Below, piece by piece: positions 36,044 to 45,231 of a stretch of 64,000 nucleotides of DNA (positions are counted from its first letter, which is position 1; each line of letters opens with the position of its first letter). The position numbers and the translations under genes were made by a program. Source of the stretch: Tuwongella immobilis (GTDB taxonomy: Bacteria; Planctomycetota; Planctomycetia; Gemmatales; Gemmataceae); NCBI RefSeq assembly GCF_901538355.1, contig NZ_LR593887.1:6176920-6240919 (forward strand), read 5' to 3'. The notes under the pieces were generated by a model. The model saw only the letters and a list, made by a program, of their open reading frames with translations. It had not been told where the DNA came from and did no database searches.

Positions 36044-37651
36044 ATGAGATGGAGCCCCACGACGGACGGGTCCTCGGCCCGTCACGCCGAATCTGATTTT
36101 GTCTCCGAAGAGCTGGATCTCGAAGAGACAACCACGGATGAGGAATCTTCCGATGGGTTGTCGGATACGGGTCGCACCGATGATTCTGGCTTTGAATTCG
36201 AAGACCCCGAATTCGCCGGAGCCAGCCTCGATCCCGATGCCCTTCCGATGGAAGATGGCATCGATGGTGAGGTTGCGTTTGCCTCGGGTCCAGACGATGC
36301 GCTCGGCCTTTATCTGCGCCAGATGGGGGCGATCCCCCTGCTGAAGCGGAATGAAGAAATCGAACTCGCTTGCAAGCTGGAATCGCTGCGCATGCGATTC
36401 CGAGCGGGCACCTTCCTGACTGCCATGATCGGGCAGCGCGTGGTGCAGATGTTCGAAAAGGTCCAAGCCGGCGAACTGACGTTCGATCCCACGGTCGATA
36501 TCGTCGCCAGCCTCGACCTGAAGCGGGATCAGATTTTAAGCCGCTTGCCGAAGCACTTGCCGCTCATCAAGGATCTGCTCGCCACCGAACGCGAACAGTT
36601 CCAACTGCTGCTGGCGAACCCGGCTTGCGACAATCGCTCCACGCTGCAACGCGAACGCATTCGCCGACTGCGGGCCATTGCCAAGCTGATTTGGGAATTG
36701 TCGCCCCGCACCGAATTGCTCGAACGCTGGGTGGACGAAGTCACCGATCGCGCCGACGAAATGAAACGGCTGCTGAAGTGGCATGGCGTGGAAAAACGCG
36801 AATCGGAAAAGACCAAACTCTCCGATTCCATCCACGAATCCTGCACGCAAGCGACTCTGTTGCCCGAAGAACTGCTGGCCTTGGCCCGCATTCTGCAGCA
36901 ACGCCGCCGCGCGTTCCAGAAAGTCCGCCGCAAGCTGGCCGAAGCCAACCTGCGACTCGTGGTGTCGATCGCCAAGAAGTATCGCAATCGTGGCTTGCCC
37001 TTCGCGGATCTGATCCAAGAAGGCAACCGCGGGCTGATGCGAGCGGTCGATAAGTACGAACATCGCCTGGGCTTCAAGTTCGGCACCTATGCGACGTGGT
37101 GGATTCGTCAGGGAATCACCCGTGCGTTGGCCGACCATGCCCGTACCGTCCGCGTGCCGTGCCATCAAATTGGCATGCTCGCCGCGATCGAGCGGGTCAA
37201 GAACGAAATGACCGCCGAACATGGCCGCGAGCCGACCGTGGAAGAAATCGCGGAAAAGCTCGGCGTGGATGCCGAAGAAACCCGATCGCTGCGCGTGGTG
37301 GGCCGACATCCGGTCAGCCTGCATGAGCCGATGGGTGGAGATGGGGAACGGGCGCTGGAAGATTTCCTCAGCGACCATGGCACCCCGACTCCGGGCGAAA
37401 ATGTCGATCAACGCTTGCTCCGCGAACGCATCCATGAAGTGTTGCGATCGCTGGCCCCACGGGAACGCGAAGTCATCGAATTGCGGTTCGGCCTGAAAGA
37501 TGGCACGCCCCGCACCCTCGACGAAGTCGCCCGTGTGTATGGCATCACCCGCGAACGGATTCGACAAATCGAAGCCCGCGGTCTGCTGAAATTGCGTCAG
37601 CCGGGCCGCAGCCAACGATTGGAAGAATTCACGGACGTGGACGTGAACTAA
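36044..37651 (+). CDS. RpoD-like sigma-70 factor
   Basis: A 535-residue protein. ATG 36044 follows AGGA; an upstream TTG at 36017 is also in frame. The first 80 residues are very acidic ([31 protein letters not shown]). Then come region 1.2 ([25 protein letters not shown]), a long non-conserved insert, region 2 ([60 protein letters not shown]), region 3 ([21 protein letters not shown]) and region 4 ([32 protein letters not shown]). It could be the primary or a group 2 sigma factor; the sequence alone does not settle which. Confidence 0.92.
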   Translation: MRWSPTTDGSSARHAESDFVSEELDLEETTTDEESSDGLSDTGRTDDSGFEFEDPEFAGASLDPDALPMEDGIDGEVAFASGPDDALGLYLRQMGAIPLLKRNEEIELACKLESLRMRFRAGTFLTAMIGQRVVQMFEKVQAGELTFDPTVDIVASLDLKRDQILSRLPKHLPLIKDLLATEREQFQLLLANPACDNRSTLQRERIRRLRAIAKLIWELSPRTELLERWVDEVTDRADEMKRLLKWHGVEKRESEKTKLSDSIHESCTQATLLPEELLALARILQQRRRAFQKVRRKLAEANLRLVVSIAKKYRNRGLPFADLIQEGNRGLMRAVDKYEHRLGFKFGTYATWWIRQGITRALADHARTVRVPCHQIGMLAAIERVKNEMTAEHGREPTVEEIAEKLGVDAEETRSLRVVGRHPVSLHEPMGGDGERALEDFLSDHGTPTPGENVDQRLLRERIHEVLRSLAPREREVIELRFGLKDGTPRTLDEVARVYGITRERIRQIEARGLLKLRQPGRSQRLEEFTDVDVN

Positions 37652-37680
37652 TCCGAATTCGGCCACGTGCCGATTCTGCT

Positions 37681-37722
37681 CGCCCCGAAATCGCTTCCCC
37701 AACCGGAAGTGGTTTCGGGGCG
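37681..37722 (+). terminator. Terminator after the sigma-factor gene
   Basis: CGCCCCGAAA (37681-37690) pairs with TTTCGGGGCG (37713-37722), and inner CTTCC/GGAAG extends the stem. It starts 30 bases after the stop codon and is followed by ACTTCGTTTCC. Confidence 0.55.
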
Positions 37723-37925
37723 ACTTCGTTTCCACGCGGTTGGTCTCTGCTAGATGTTGATTATGGTGGTGATCCATCCCGCCGAACCCTCCCCTCGGTT
37801 CCGCCATTTGTGATGAGGAATGGTGGATTTGATGGTGAGGGAAGCATAACCGGGCGATTGTCTCGGTGCGATGTCGGTAGGTCGATTTTGCGAGCGATTC
37901 GCCATTCCGCATTCTGAAACACAAA

Positions 37926-37974
37926 CCGCCCAAGAGCGGCCCCCGAATCCATTCGGTGAGCCATTCTTGGGCGG
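37926..37974. repeat. 10-bp inverted repeat in the sigma-lipoprotein spacer
   Basis: CCGCCCAAGA (37926-37935) and TCTTGGGCGG (37965-37974), perfect, loop 29 bases, between converging genes. It may serve as the terminator of the minus-strand lipoprotein transcript. Confidence 0.35.
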
Positions 37975-37981
37975 TCGTTGG

Positions 37982-38165
37982 GCATCCTTGCCCGCGAGTC
38001 TCGCATCCCTGCGCTGGCGTCCTTGCCTGGAGAAGGCATCCCTGCCCGATCCGGCGCTTCCGTGCGCAGGCATCCCTGCCTGGGGAAAGCATCCCTGCCT
38101 GGGGAAAGCGTCCCTGCCTTCCCCGTGTCACGCTCGCATCCCTGAGAGCGCTCGGCGTCCCTGCC
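37982..38165. repeat. Degenerate tandem repeat GCATCCCTGCC
   Basis: Nine copies of GC(A/G)TCC(C/T)TG(C/A) at 37982, 38003, 38017, 38036, 38070, 38089, 38108, 38136 and 38155. Between 38070 and 38107 a 19-base unit GCATCCCTGCCTGGGGAAA occurs twice exactly, then a partial third. Spacing varies between 14 and 34 bases. It lies in the 539-base gap between converging genes; no protein-coding evidence. Confidence 0.7.
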
Positions 38166-38190
38166 GATGATTCCACATCCGTGTGGAAAG

Positions 38191-38547
38191 TTACCGCGAG
38201 CCGGGGCGAGTGAGCGAGGCTTGGCCTTGTTCGACTCGATCGTAGGCACGCATATCGCGGGTCAATTCATCCTGAAAGGCCCGCATTTGCTGATTGAGAT
38301 TCGCTTCGGTAATTTCCTCGGCGGTCAATCGCTTGGCCGGTGAGCTTGCCATGCTGCCCATCATCATCGATTCCTGAGGTTTCGATGACATGCTGGACAT
38401 TCCGCCGCTGGTGCTGCTGGTGGCAGGTTTGGCGGCATTGGCTTTGGGCGGAGTGCTGGTGGCGGCCGATTGTTTGGGCGTAGAGACACACCCGAACGAG
38501 CCAACCGCGAGCAGTCCCAGACAGATCGACCAGGTCATCCGGTTCAT
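38191..38547 (-). CDS. Small Ser/Met-rich lipoprotein
   Basis: A 118-residue protein with lipoprotein signal MNRMTWSICLGLLAVGSFGC. A low-complexity Ser/Thr/Pro/Met linker (STPPKANAAKPATSS, MSSMSSKPQESMMMGSM) follows, then a short helical end (LTAEEITEANLNQQMRAFQDELTRDMRAYDRVEQ). No family recognised. Its start overlaps the stop of the upstream gene by ATGA, so the two are translationally coupled. Confidence 0.7.
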   Translation of the reverse strand: MNRMTWSICLGLLAVGSFGCVSTPKQSAATSTPPKANAAKPATSSTSGGMSSMSSKPQESMMMGSMASSPAKRLTAEEITEANLNQQMRAFQDELTRDMRAYDRVEQGQASLTRPGSR

Positions 38548-39161
38548 CGCTGCACCTCCCGAATCGAAGCGGTCCGGGGGCGTTCTTCGCCTCGCGGCTG
38601 AGTCGGGCTGTTCAGGGGCGTGGCGGCCATGCCGGTGCCGATGGGGTTATCCAACGGCGAGGCACTTTCGTTCGCCCGCAGTCGAGCGATCGGCAAATGG
38701 GCGGTCTTTTGCTGATAGACTTCCAGCGCTTGCCGTTCCATTTCCTCGGCCCGCTTCATGGCGGCTTCATCATTATTGAGGAGCGCCAATTCTTTGAATT
38801 TGGTAATGACTTCCATGCGACGCAGGAAATCGGCTTGCATTTGATTGAGCGTCTTGGCTTCGACATCGACTCCAGCCGGTGCTTCGGGCATCGGCGCGGG
38901 AGCTTCCTTTGGCTTCACCGGTGGCTTTGGAACTTCGACATAGAGCGGCCGACCATTGGGAGCGAATCCCGCCGAGGCCCGCGCGGTCGGTTGGGGTTTG
39001 CGTCCCACACCGAAGGTTCGTTGGAACCAGGATTGCGATTGTGGCTGCGCCGTTGATTGCTCGGCCTGTTCCGATTTGGCCGGCGGCGCGGCGATCAGAC
39101 TTGGTGCCTGCCAGAGCACCAAGAGGGCGATAGCCTTCGCCCAAGCTCCGTGACGATCCAT
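38544..39161 (-). CDS. Exported helical protein coupled to the lipoprotein
   Basis: A 205-residue protein; start at 39161 with signal peptide MDRHGAWAKAIALLVLWQAPSLIAA. A Pro-rich middle (EVPKPPVKPKEAPAPMPEAPAG) precedes a coiled-coil-like helix (DVEAKTLNQMQADFLRRMEVITKFKELALLNNDEAAMKRAEEMERQALEVYQQ). No domain recognised. It probably acts in the periplasm with the lipoprotein encoded directly after it, whose helix may be the partner; inference. Confidence 0.7.
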   Translation of the reverse strand: MDRHGAWAKAIALLVLWQAPSLIAAPPAKSEQAEQSTAQPQSQSWFQRTFGVGRKPQPTARASAGFAPNGRPLYVEVPKPPVKPKEAPAPMPEAPAGVDVEAKTLNQMQADFLRRMEVITKFKELALLNNDEAAMKRAEEMERQALEVYQQKTAHLPIARLRANESASPLDNPIGTGMAATPLNSPTQPRGEERPRTASIREVQR

Positions 39162-39494
39162 GTGACTTCCCCCGGACCGAGTCGAATCCCCCAACCCCAC
39201 CTCCCCAGGCGGGTCGGTCCTTCACGAGTAAGCGTGAAAGCCAGTAATGGGTCGGGCATATGCCAGCTTTTGCCGACGCTGTCTAGGCGAGATTGCCGAC
39301 TTTTCGGAAAAAAGGGACAATTCATCGGAAAAGATTGCCATTCACGCGCGATTTGGTGGAAATCCACACATTCCGCTGAGCGAAACGGAACTTCTCATGA
39401 ATTTTCGTGTTGCATCCGGCGAACAATTCATGAAGACTGTTGGTGTTCTCACTTCTGTTTTTGGATGGAATTCGTTCTATTTAGGAAGATTTCG
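39162..39494. other. Divergent intergenic region
   Basis: 333 bases upstream of both the coupled pair and a DUF1559 gene. It becomes A+T-rich close to the DUF1559 start (39400-39490), which suits a promoter there, but I see no clean -35/-10 pair. No gene. Confidence 0.4.
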
Positions 39495-40478
39495 ATGCGA
39501 AACATCTCTCCGGTTCGCAATCGAGCGTTCACGCTCATTGAGCTATTGGTCGTCATTGCGATCATTGCAATTCTGATTGGGCTGTTGTTACCTGCGGTGC
39601 AAAAGGTGCGCGAAGCCGCCGCCCGCATGAGCTGTCAGAACAAGGCCAAGCAACTCGGCCTCGCCTTGCATAACCACCATGATGCCACCGGCGCGCTCCC
39701 GCCCGGAGCGGAAAATGCGGTGCTGCCCAAGCCCAATCCCACCGGCGCGACCACGTACATCAACGGAACCAGTTGGATTGTCTACTGTCTGCCGTATATC
39801 GAGCAAGAAAACCTCTTCCGTCGCTATCGTTTCGATCTCGCGTATAACAGCGTCGAAAACGGCACCAATGTCGGCAGCCAATTCTTGACCTCGCTGCATT
39901 GCCCCTCGGGTGCCAATCCGCAGCGTTATCTCGACCCCAACGCCAACCTCACCACCAACCCATCGACGCACTATTATGGGGTGATGGGTCCGGCGGGCCT
40001 GACCAACCCTACCAACGTCACCGTCAATGGCACGGTTTACCCGTATACGGTGGGTGATTCCACAACGAACGGCTCCTGGTCGGCGCACGGCATGCTCAGC
40101 AACTACCGCGATTCGCCCGGCAGTGTCAGCACCAAGCGATTGATCCGACTCACCGATGTCACCGACGGGCTGACCAACACGCTGATGGTGGCCGAGCGAT
40201 CGATCACTCCGCCTGCCGGAATCAACGACTATCGGACCTGGATTCGCGGCAACGCCGGCGGAAGCGGATCGTGCAAGAACATCGTCAACCCCATCAACTC
40301 CACGTTCTACAACGGTAGCACGAACTTCAACAACATCAGCTTCGGCAGCAACCACACCGGCGGCTGCAACTTTGTGCTCGGCGATGGATCGGTGCGATTC
40401 GTCAACCAAAACATTGACCTGGCCACCTACATGGCGATGGGCAGCATCAACTCGGGCGAATTGGCTCAGTTGCCGTAA
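39495..40478 (+). CDS. DUF1559 prepilin-like exported protein
   Basis: A 327-residue protein; ATG 39495 with AGGAAG upstream. Leader MRNISPVRNRA then FTLIELLVVIAIIAILIGLL and PAVQKVREAAARMSCQNKAK, the standard planctomycete form; Ala rather than Gly precedes the Phe at the cleavage site. The middle is rich in Asn, Thr and Gly, and the end carries NHTGGCNFVLGDGSVRFVN and ELAQLP. Predicted pseudopilin-like surface protein. It is followed by a small lipoprotein, the usual pairing for this family. Confidence 0.9.
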   Translation: MRNISPVRNRAFTLIELLVVIAIIAILIGLLLPAVQKVREAAARMSCQNKAKQLGLALHNHHDATGALPPGAENAVLPKPNPTGATTYINGTSWIVYCLPYIEQENLFRRYRFDLAYNSVENGTNVGSQFLTSLHCPSGANPQRYLDPNANLTTNPSTHYYGVMGPAGLTNPTNVTVNGTVYPYTVGDSTTNGSWSAHGMLSNYRDSPGSVSTKRLIRLTDVTDGLTNTLMVAERSITPPAGINDYRTWIRGNAGGSGSCKNIVNPINSTFYNGSTNFNNISFGSNHTGGCNFVLGDGSVRFVNQNIDLATYMAMGSINSGELAQLP

Positions 40479-40589
40479 GTTGTTTCCCTGCCAATTGTTG
40501 CCGATCCATGAATTCCTTGCTTGCGGCGGATTCATGGATCGCCCCCGTTGCCGATTCGCCCTCTGATCTCTCCCAGGAGTTTGTTGGTC

Positions 40590-41030
40590 ATGCGTGGACG
40601 TTGGATTGCCGGCTTGATTTTGGCCATGGCTGTGGTTGGCTGTGGCGGCGATGGCACGCTGCATGTTTCCGGGAAAATTTCGTTCAACGGAAAGCCCGTG
40701 CCTGCCGGGATGGTCTACATCATCCCCGATAGCACCAAAGGCCAAAGCGGCACATCGGGATATGCGAAAATTGTCGATGGGGTCTACGATACCAGTCTGG
40801 AAGGGGGCCACGGCGTCACGCCCGGCCCGGTGACCTTCGCCATCGAAGGAATCGACCCGTCTGGCCCGCCCCCCAAGGCCGATAGCGAAGTGACAGCCCG
40901 CGTGCTGTTTCCACGCTATGAAAAGAAGATGGATCTGACCGCCGCCAATGCCAAGCAAGATTTCGAGGTGCCTGCATCCGCAGCCAAAGGCCCAACCGCT
41001 CCCAAGGGTGGCCCGATCATCACGCCGTAA
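40590..41030 (+). CDS. Small lipoprotein with transthyretin-like domain
   Basis: A 146-residue protein; ATG 40590 with CCAGGAG upstream. Lipoprotein signal RGRWIAGLILAMAVVGC, then a beta-rich domain (LHVSGKISFNGKPVPAGMVYIIPD) of the carboxypeptidase-regulatory/transthyretin-like type often encoded next to DUF1559 genes. A Pro/Lys-rich tail ends the protein. It probably sits on the periplasmic face and forms a two-gene unit with the DUF1559 gene. Confidence 0.8.
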   Translation: MRGRWIAGLILAMAVVGCGGDGTLHVSGKISFNGKPVPAGMVYIIPDSTKGQSGTSGYAKIVDGVYDTSLEGGHGVTPGPVTFAIEGIDPSGPPPKADSEVTARVLFPRYEKKMDLTAANAKQDFEVPASAAKGPTAPKGGPIITP

Positions 41031-41056
41031 GTCATTTGTGATTCACCGCTTGCACC

Positions 41057-41109
41057 GAATCGCCCGAATCAAACGCCGAATCCGAATCGGCCGCCGATTC
41101 GGGCGATTC
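41057..41109. terminator. Bidirectional terminator-like palindrome
   Basis: A perfect 14-bp inverted repeat GAATCGCCCGAATC (41057-41070) / GATTCGGGCGATTC (41096-41109), with a smaller GCCGA/TCGGC hairpin in the loop. It lies between converging genes 26 bases after one stop and 11 bases before the other. Confidence 0.55.
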
Positions 41110-41120
41110 CGGTTCCCGGC

Positions 41121-43382
41121 TCACTTCTTGGCTGGCACAATCCGCACGCTGAAGCCAGTCTGCCCGATGGCCGTTTGCAATCGCCTCACCCAATCCCAGC
41201 GCGCCTCCTGCATCGCATCCTCCACATAGACAATCACTTTTTTGGGTAGCGCCATCGCCATCGCCTGGGGCACATCGCAGATGGTCAGCACATTCAGCAA
41301 ATGCGCTCCCGTGCGATGACTCGTCGGCGGATTCCACAGATCGAAACGCTTCACCAGCGGATCGTCCATTCCGGCATAAAGTGCCAGCACGGCCAAATCG
41401 CGGTGCCCCTGCACCCAGCGCGGCACGTCTTTGCAGCTGGGAATCTGCTGCAACGCTCGCAACGCGGCCTGAATATCCCAGACCTGCTGCCCTTCCCAGG
41501 ATTGGCCGATGAGCGGAAATCGCCGGCGCATCTGCGTTTCGTCCACACTGCCGATCTTCGCCCACCGAGTCGGCCCCATTCCGCGTGGCACAATCGCCGC
41601 CATTGCCAACTGAAACTGTTGGCTCAATTGACGTTGCGTCTTGCGACGGGCCGCATCATCGGTATCGACTTTCGACTGCAACAGCGGCGCAAACGGTGCC
41701 CCCAAATCGGCACACCATTCGACGAATTCCCGATCATCGAGCGCATTCATAACCACGAATTTCGGCTGTTTCACCGTCTCCGCCATCATCAGCCACAAGC
41801 GGAGTTCGATGCCCGGCTCGGTGGTCAGATCGAACGCCTGCAAGCGGATGCCATCGTGAATCATCTCGCCTGCCGGAACGCACTTCGGCAACGCATCGCC
41901 CACCGGCCAATTGCGGAAGACCTGGCGGCGTAGCTGGTTGCGTGCCGATTGACTGCGCTCATTCCACCACGCCGCGACATTCTCGCTCGGAATCTCCCAG
42001 TTCGCCGGCTTGCGAAATTGCTCGTGCAGCGTCGCATTGATGGAATCGGCCGGAATCGCCGTCACCACCTTCAACTTCTCTGGCGGCATCGGCACAAACG
42101 GCGTCACCGTCACCTTCGTCGGATCATTCTTCAGCCAACGCTGGAACCAGTCGAATGTCCCTTGCTGCAATGCGGGCGTATCCTGATGCACACCAACGGT
42201 TTCCAGCAACGCGAAGTGGTCGGCCGCCTGATGCAGCGCATACAGTGGCCGCACCTGATCCGCGAGGCGACGATAGCCCGGCACCGGGAAAATCGGATCC
42301 GCATCGCTATTGCCCAGCAGCAGCGGACGCGGCGCAATCATGGCGGCAACTTGGGCAAAATCCCAGCGATACGTGTTGACGAAAAACATGCAATCGCAAT
42401 GCCCCGCAATCACGCCTTCTTTCAGTCGCGGCTCGATTCCCTCGCTCAATTGAGCGATCATATCCGCAATCCCCGCCACCGGCACCGCGCACTGAATCCG
42501 CTCATCCGCCGCCGCCAGCCACCAGGATGTCGCGCCACCGCCCGACCGCCCCGTCACGCCAAACCGCTTGGCATCCACCTCGGGGCGAGTCTCCAGATAA
42601 TCCAATGCCCGAATCGCGTTCCACAATTCGATTCCCGCTGGTGTGTATCCCAACGACGGCCACCACCACATGCCCAGCCGATACGTCCCGTGATGCAGCC
42701 CGCGAATTTCCCCCAATTGCAGCGTATCAATGGCCAACGCCACATACCCCTGCTCCGCAAATCGCGCGGGATAGGCTTGATAGGCATCCGCCGTCTTGTT
42801 GCCGAAAAAGACGCCATTCTTTTGAATATCGGCATGCCCGCAGACATACAAAATTGTCGGAGCATGCTTGGGTGCCGGCTTGGGAATGTACAAATTGCCG
42901 GTGACATACACACCCGGCATCGACTGAAAATGCAATTTTTCGATGGTGTATTTCGGCTGATCGAGCTTCTCGACAATCGTCACCCGCAGATCCGTCTTCG
43001 CGGGCAACGGATCCAGCCCCATCATTTCAAAGAGTTGCCGTTTGAGCTCGGGCCGCTTCGCCTGCCATTGCGCCAGCGTTTTCACATCCGCCAAACACGC
43101 CTTCGCCACCTGATCCGCCTGCGCTCGCATCCACGCGCGAATCATCGCCCGCCCCCGCGGCGTCGCCTCCCCCACCGCCGCATTCGCACCCGGCCCCGAA
43201 TTCGCATCCTGCCCCGAATTCGCATCCGGCTTCGGCTTGGAACTCGCATTCGGGGGCGCATCCTGCCCCGCATTCGCATCCGGCTTCGGCTTGGAACTCG
43301 GACTCGGAATCGGACTCGGAATCTGCCCAAACGCCCCGAGCATCGCCACAACCACACCAACTCCGCTCATCATCCATCGCAT
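41121..43382 (-). CDS. Exported alpha/beta hydrolase (acetylxylan-esterase-like)
   Basis: A 753-residue protein; start at 43382 with GAGGGAGG upstream. After the signal peptide (MRWMMSGVGVVVAMLGAFG) comes a repetitive linker with SKPKPDAN units and GQDA/SGPGANA. The hydrolase domain has YIPKPAPKHAPTILYVCGH, the nucleophile elbow GVTGRSGGG (Ser280) and a late His in ALHQAADHFALLETVGVH. The last 280 residues look like a second, hydrolase-related module without a nucleophile. It probably deacetylates or de-esterifies polysaccharides in the periplasm; the substrate is a guess. Confidence 0.78.
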   Translation of the reverse strand: MRWMMSGVGVVVAMLGAFGQIPSPIPSPSSKPKPDANAGQDAPPNASSKPKPDANSGQDANSGPGANAAVGEATPRGRAMIRAWMRAQADQVAKACLADVKTLAQWQAKRPELKRQLFEMMGLDPLPAKTDLRVTIVEKLDQPKYTIEKLHFQSMPGVYVTGNLYIPKPAPKHAPTILYVCGHADIQKNGVFFGNKTADAYQAYPARFAEQGYVALAIDTLQLGEIRGLHHGTYRLGMWWWPSLGYTPAGIELWNAIRALDYLETRPEVDAKRFGVTGRSGGGATSWWLAAADERIQCAVPVAGIADMIAQLSEGIEPRLKEGVIAGHCDCMFFVNTYRWDFAQVAAMIAPRPLLLGNSDADPIFPVPGYRRLADQVRPLYALHQAADHFALLETVGVHQDTPALQQGTFDWFQRWLKNDPTKVTVTPFVPMPPEKLKVVTAIPADSINATLHEQFRKPANWEIPSENVAAWWNERSQSARNQLRRQVFRNWPVGDALPKCVPAGEMIHDGIRLQAFDLTTEPGIELRLWLMMAETVKQPKFVVMNALDDREFVEWCADLGAPFAPLLQSKVDTDDAARRKTQRQLSQQFQLAMAAIVPRGMGPTRWAKIGSVDETQMRRRFPLIGQSWEGQQVWDIQAALRALQQIPSCKDVPRWVQGHRDLAVLALYAGMDDPLVKRFDLWNPPTSHRTGAHLLNVLTICDVPQAMAMALPKKVIVYVEDAMQEARWDWVRRLQTAIGQTGFSVRIVPAKK

Positions 43383-43509
43383 GAGATGCCCTCCCTCGGT
43401 GACACCCCGATGGTACCGCACCCCAACGCCCCACGAAAGCACCATCCCCCACCAATTTCACCCACCGGAATCCGCAGATCGAATCCCCCCGCAACCTGCC
43501 CACATGGAC

Positions 43510-43795
43510 CGCCACCACGACCCCAGCGCCCTCGCCGATACCGCGATCGGCTGTCTGCACGATACCGCTGAGCCGTTCGCCGGGCTCCAGCTCGGCTGCG
43601 CTGCCCCAGGCTCCGCGAGTCGCCGACCAGAGCGGATGATGCGCCGTCACGCCGATGATGCCATCGCTGCCGACCAGGCGCAGGTCGTAGACTTCCCCCT
43701 GGCTGTGGCGGAATCGACTCACCACCAGACGACCGCGACCTGGGGCAATCTCGGGGCACGCCTCGATTGCCGTCACGATCGCATCGCCCTCGGCT
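43510..43795 (-). pseudogene. Orphan Hint-segment fragment
   Basis: The segment reads VTAIEACPEIAPGRGRLVVS..EVYDLRLVGSDGIIGVTAHHPLW..AAELEPGERLSGI and is nearly identical to the Hint-like part of the toxin gene at 45872-46136, in the same orientation. It has no proper beginning and runs out after GVVVAVHVG, so it cannot encode a whole domain. With the full segment it forms direct repeats that enclose the two immunity-type genes and the nuclease domain, the pattern left by cassette exchange in polymorphic toxin loci. Confidence 0.7.
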
Positions 43796-43870
43796 CAGCG
43801 GGCAAAGCGTGCGAATGAAGAAAGGGCTGAGGCGAACAAGATTGGGGAGTTTGCTCGGTCGCTCTCTTGC

Positions 43871-44554
43871 TCAATATCTTGGATGAGGCTTAATCGTGGC
43901 CTCAAGATTCGTGAGCCGGTTCTGCTCATCGAACGTCGCCGTCAGCACCGGCTCGCCGTTCTCCCGCACCACCACCTTCTCGCCGTCCTGCTCATAGCCC
44001 AACTCGTAGTGGTCGAGGTAGCCGATCAGTGCGAGTCGATGGTCAGGGATTTCGAGCGATGCAATCGCCTGCGGGAACACTGTGGCCAACTGGTGCAACG
44101 GCGGCTCGGTACACTTCGGGAAGCTCTCGTCCATGATGAGGACGTACAACGCCCCGCCCTCATACGGACAGCGGTAAAAGGCGTTCGCTTCGCAGATGCT
44201 GGAGGCGAGCAGGCCGATTGTATTGCCATTGATCTGGTCAAGCGGGAGTTGCGGTGTGGTGAGTTCCGGGATGCCGTGCTGCTCGCCGTAGGCTTTAAGG
44301 GCGAGGCTGGCGACGAGCAGGTGGCCGGGGATTTTGCTTTCGGTGTTGGCCCATGCCCAGAGCCAAGAGCCGGATGCTAACGACTCCGTGCCAAGGAGTT
44401 GAACGTGCCAGCGATACCGATTGTCGAAGGAGAGAAAACCGGCATACACGTTGAGGTGCCAAGGCTCACTTTCGAGAAGATCGGCAAGCTGCATCTGTTT
44501 GTCGCAGGAAGCGATAACGGTGCAGAGACGGAGATTAGGTAAGTTGGCACGCAC
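43871..44554 (-). CDS. DUF6882-type putative immunity protein
   Basis: A 227-residue protein (GTG start at 44554; an internal ATG at 44494 is possible). It has the pattern FDNRYRWHVQLLGTESLASGSWLWAWANTESKIP, then LLASSICEANAFYRCPYEGGALYVLI, which I associate with the DUF6882 family often found beside toxin genes. No signal peptide, so cytoplasmic. Its place directly after a SUKH immunity gene and between repeated Hint segments suggests immunity to a toxin that may have been lost. Family call moderately sure, function inferred. Confidence 0.65.
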   Translation of the reverse strand: MRANLPNLRLCTVIASCDKQMQLADLLESEPWHLNVYAGFLSFDNRYRWHVQLLGTESLASGSWLWAWANTESKIPGHLLVASLALKAYGEQHGIPELTTPQLPLDQINGNTIGLLASSICEANAFYRCPYEGGALYVLIMDESFPKCTEPPLHQLATVFPQAIASLEIPDHRLALIGYLDHYELGYEQDGEKVVVRENGEPVLTATFDEQNRLTNLEATIKPHPRY

Positions 44555-44600
44555 TGCTTTGCCCTATCACGGTACGATACGGGATAAATCAACTTTTTGG

Positions 44601-45140
44601 CTAAACTTCAAGATCAACCGGCAAAAAATACTTCGGTTGCGCAGCGAGGCGGGGACTCATGACATTGGAGGGAAGAGTCGTCGTTCCCGTTAAAAGTTGC
44701 ACGAGGAACTGGGCGAGTGAGATGGTTTCCAGGTCAAAAAATCCTGCCGAGTGACTGAAGTAGATCAGCTTCCACCGATCTGGACTTGTGTCAGTCAACC
44801 AATTAATGATGTTCACATCGGCGTAACTACCACACGGAAGAAGCCCAGGACAATCTGGGTACAAATCATACGAAATCTTAGTACCATATTTTGCGATATC
44901 TCGATAGATGTCAACCCAGTTCTCCCAGAACGCCCGAGCGGGTACGGGCCTTACAAAGGGATTGCCAATCAAAATCGTACCCGATATTACGCCCGCTCCA
45001 TAATGCGATATAAAGTTCTTGTAGTCGCGGGGCAGAGTCAAGCCGAGTGAGGCTTCAACCGCTGACCAATCCCCTCCTGCTGCCACTGGATGAGAGGGAG
45101 GCGGCAACAACTCAAGCAGTTCGTCGAATGGGGTCATCAT
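44601..45140 (-). CDS. SUKH (SMI1/KNR4) family immunity protein
   Basis: A 179-residue protein; start at the first of two ATG codons (45140) with GGAG upstream. It shows the SUKH pattern: MTPFDELLELLPPPSHP..., WSAVEASLGLTLPRDYKNFISHYGAGVISGTILIGNPF, and a C-terminal SPDRWKLIYFSHSAGFFDLETISLAQFLVQLL. SUKH proteins neutralise nuclease and other toxins of polymorphic systems by direct binding in the cytoplasm. It lies 91 bases after the nuclease domain, in the expected order, so it is the likely antidote. Confidence 0.8.
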   Translation of the reverse strand: MMTPFDELLELLPPPSHPVAAGGDWSAVEASLGLTLPRDYKNFISHYGAGVISGTILIGNPFVRPVPARAFWENWVDIYRDIAKYGTKISYDLYPDCPGLLPCGSYADVNIINWLTDTSPDRWKLIYFSHSAGFFDLETISLAQFLVQLLTGTTTLPSNVMSPRLAAQPKYFLPVDLEV

Positions 45141-45231
45141 GTCTCCAGAATAATTGAAGTGGCCGGACAGCATATCCTGGTGACACGCTATTCCTTGAAC
45201 TCCATACCTTTCAGCGGTCTCAACCCGGACT

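Noticed and set aside
37982-38165. CRISPR-like array
   Set aside because: Repeat units are 10-19 bases, degenerate and irregularly spaced, with no unique spacers of constant length and no cas gene nearby.
36536-38176. 546-codon minus-strand open frame over the sigma factor and the repeat region
   Set aside because: Its sense partner is a clear sigma-70 protein, and its N-terminal end is only the GCATCCCTGCC repeat read as Gly/Arg/Gln-rich sequence.
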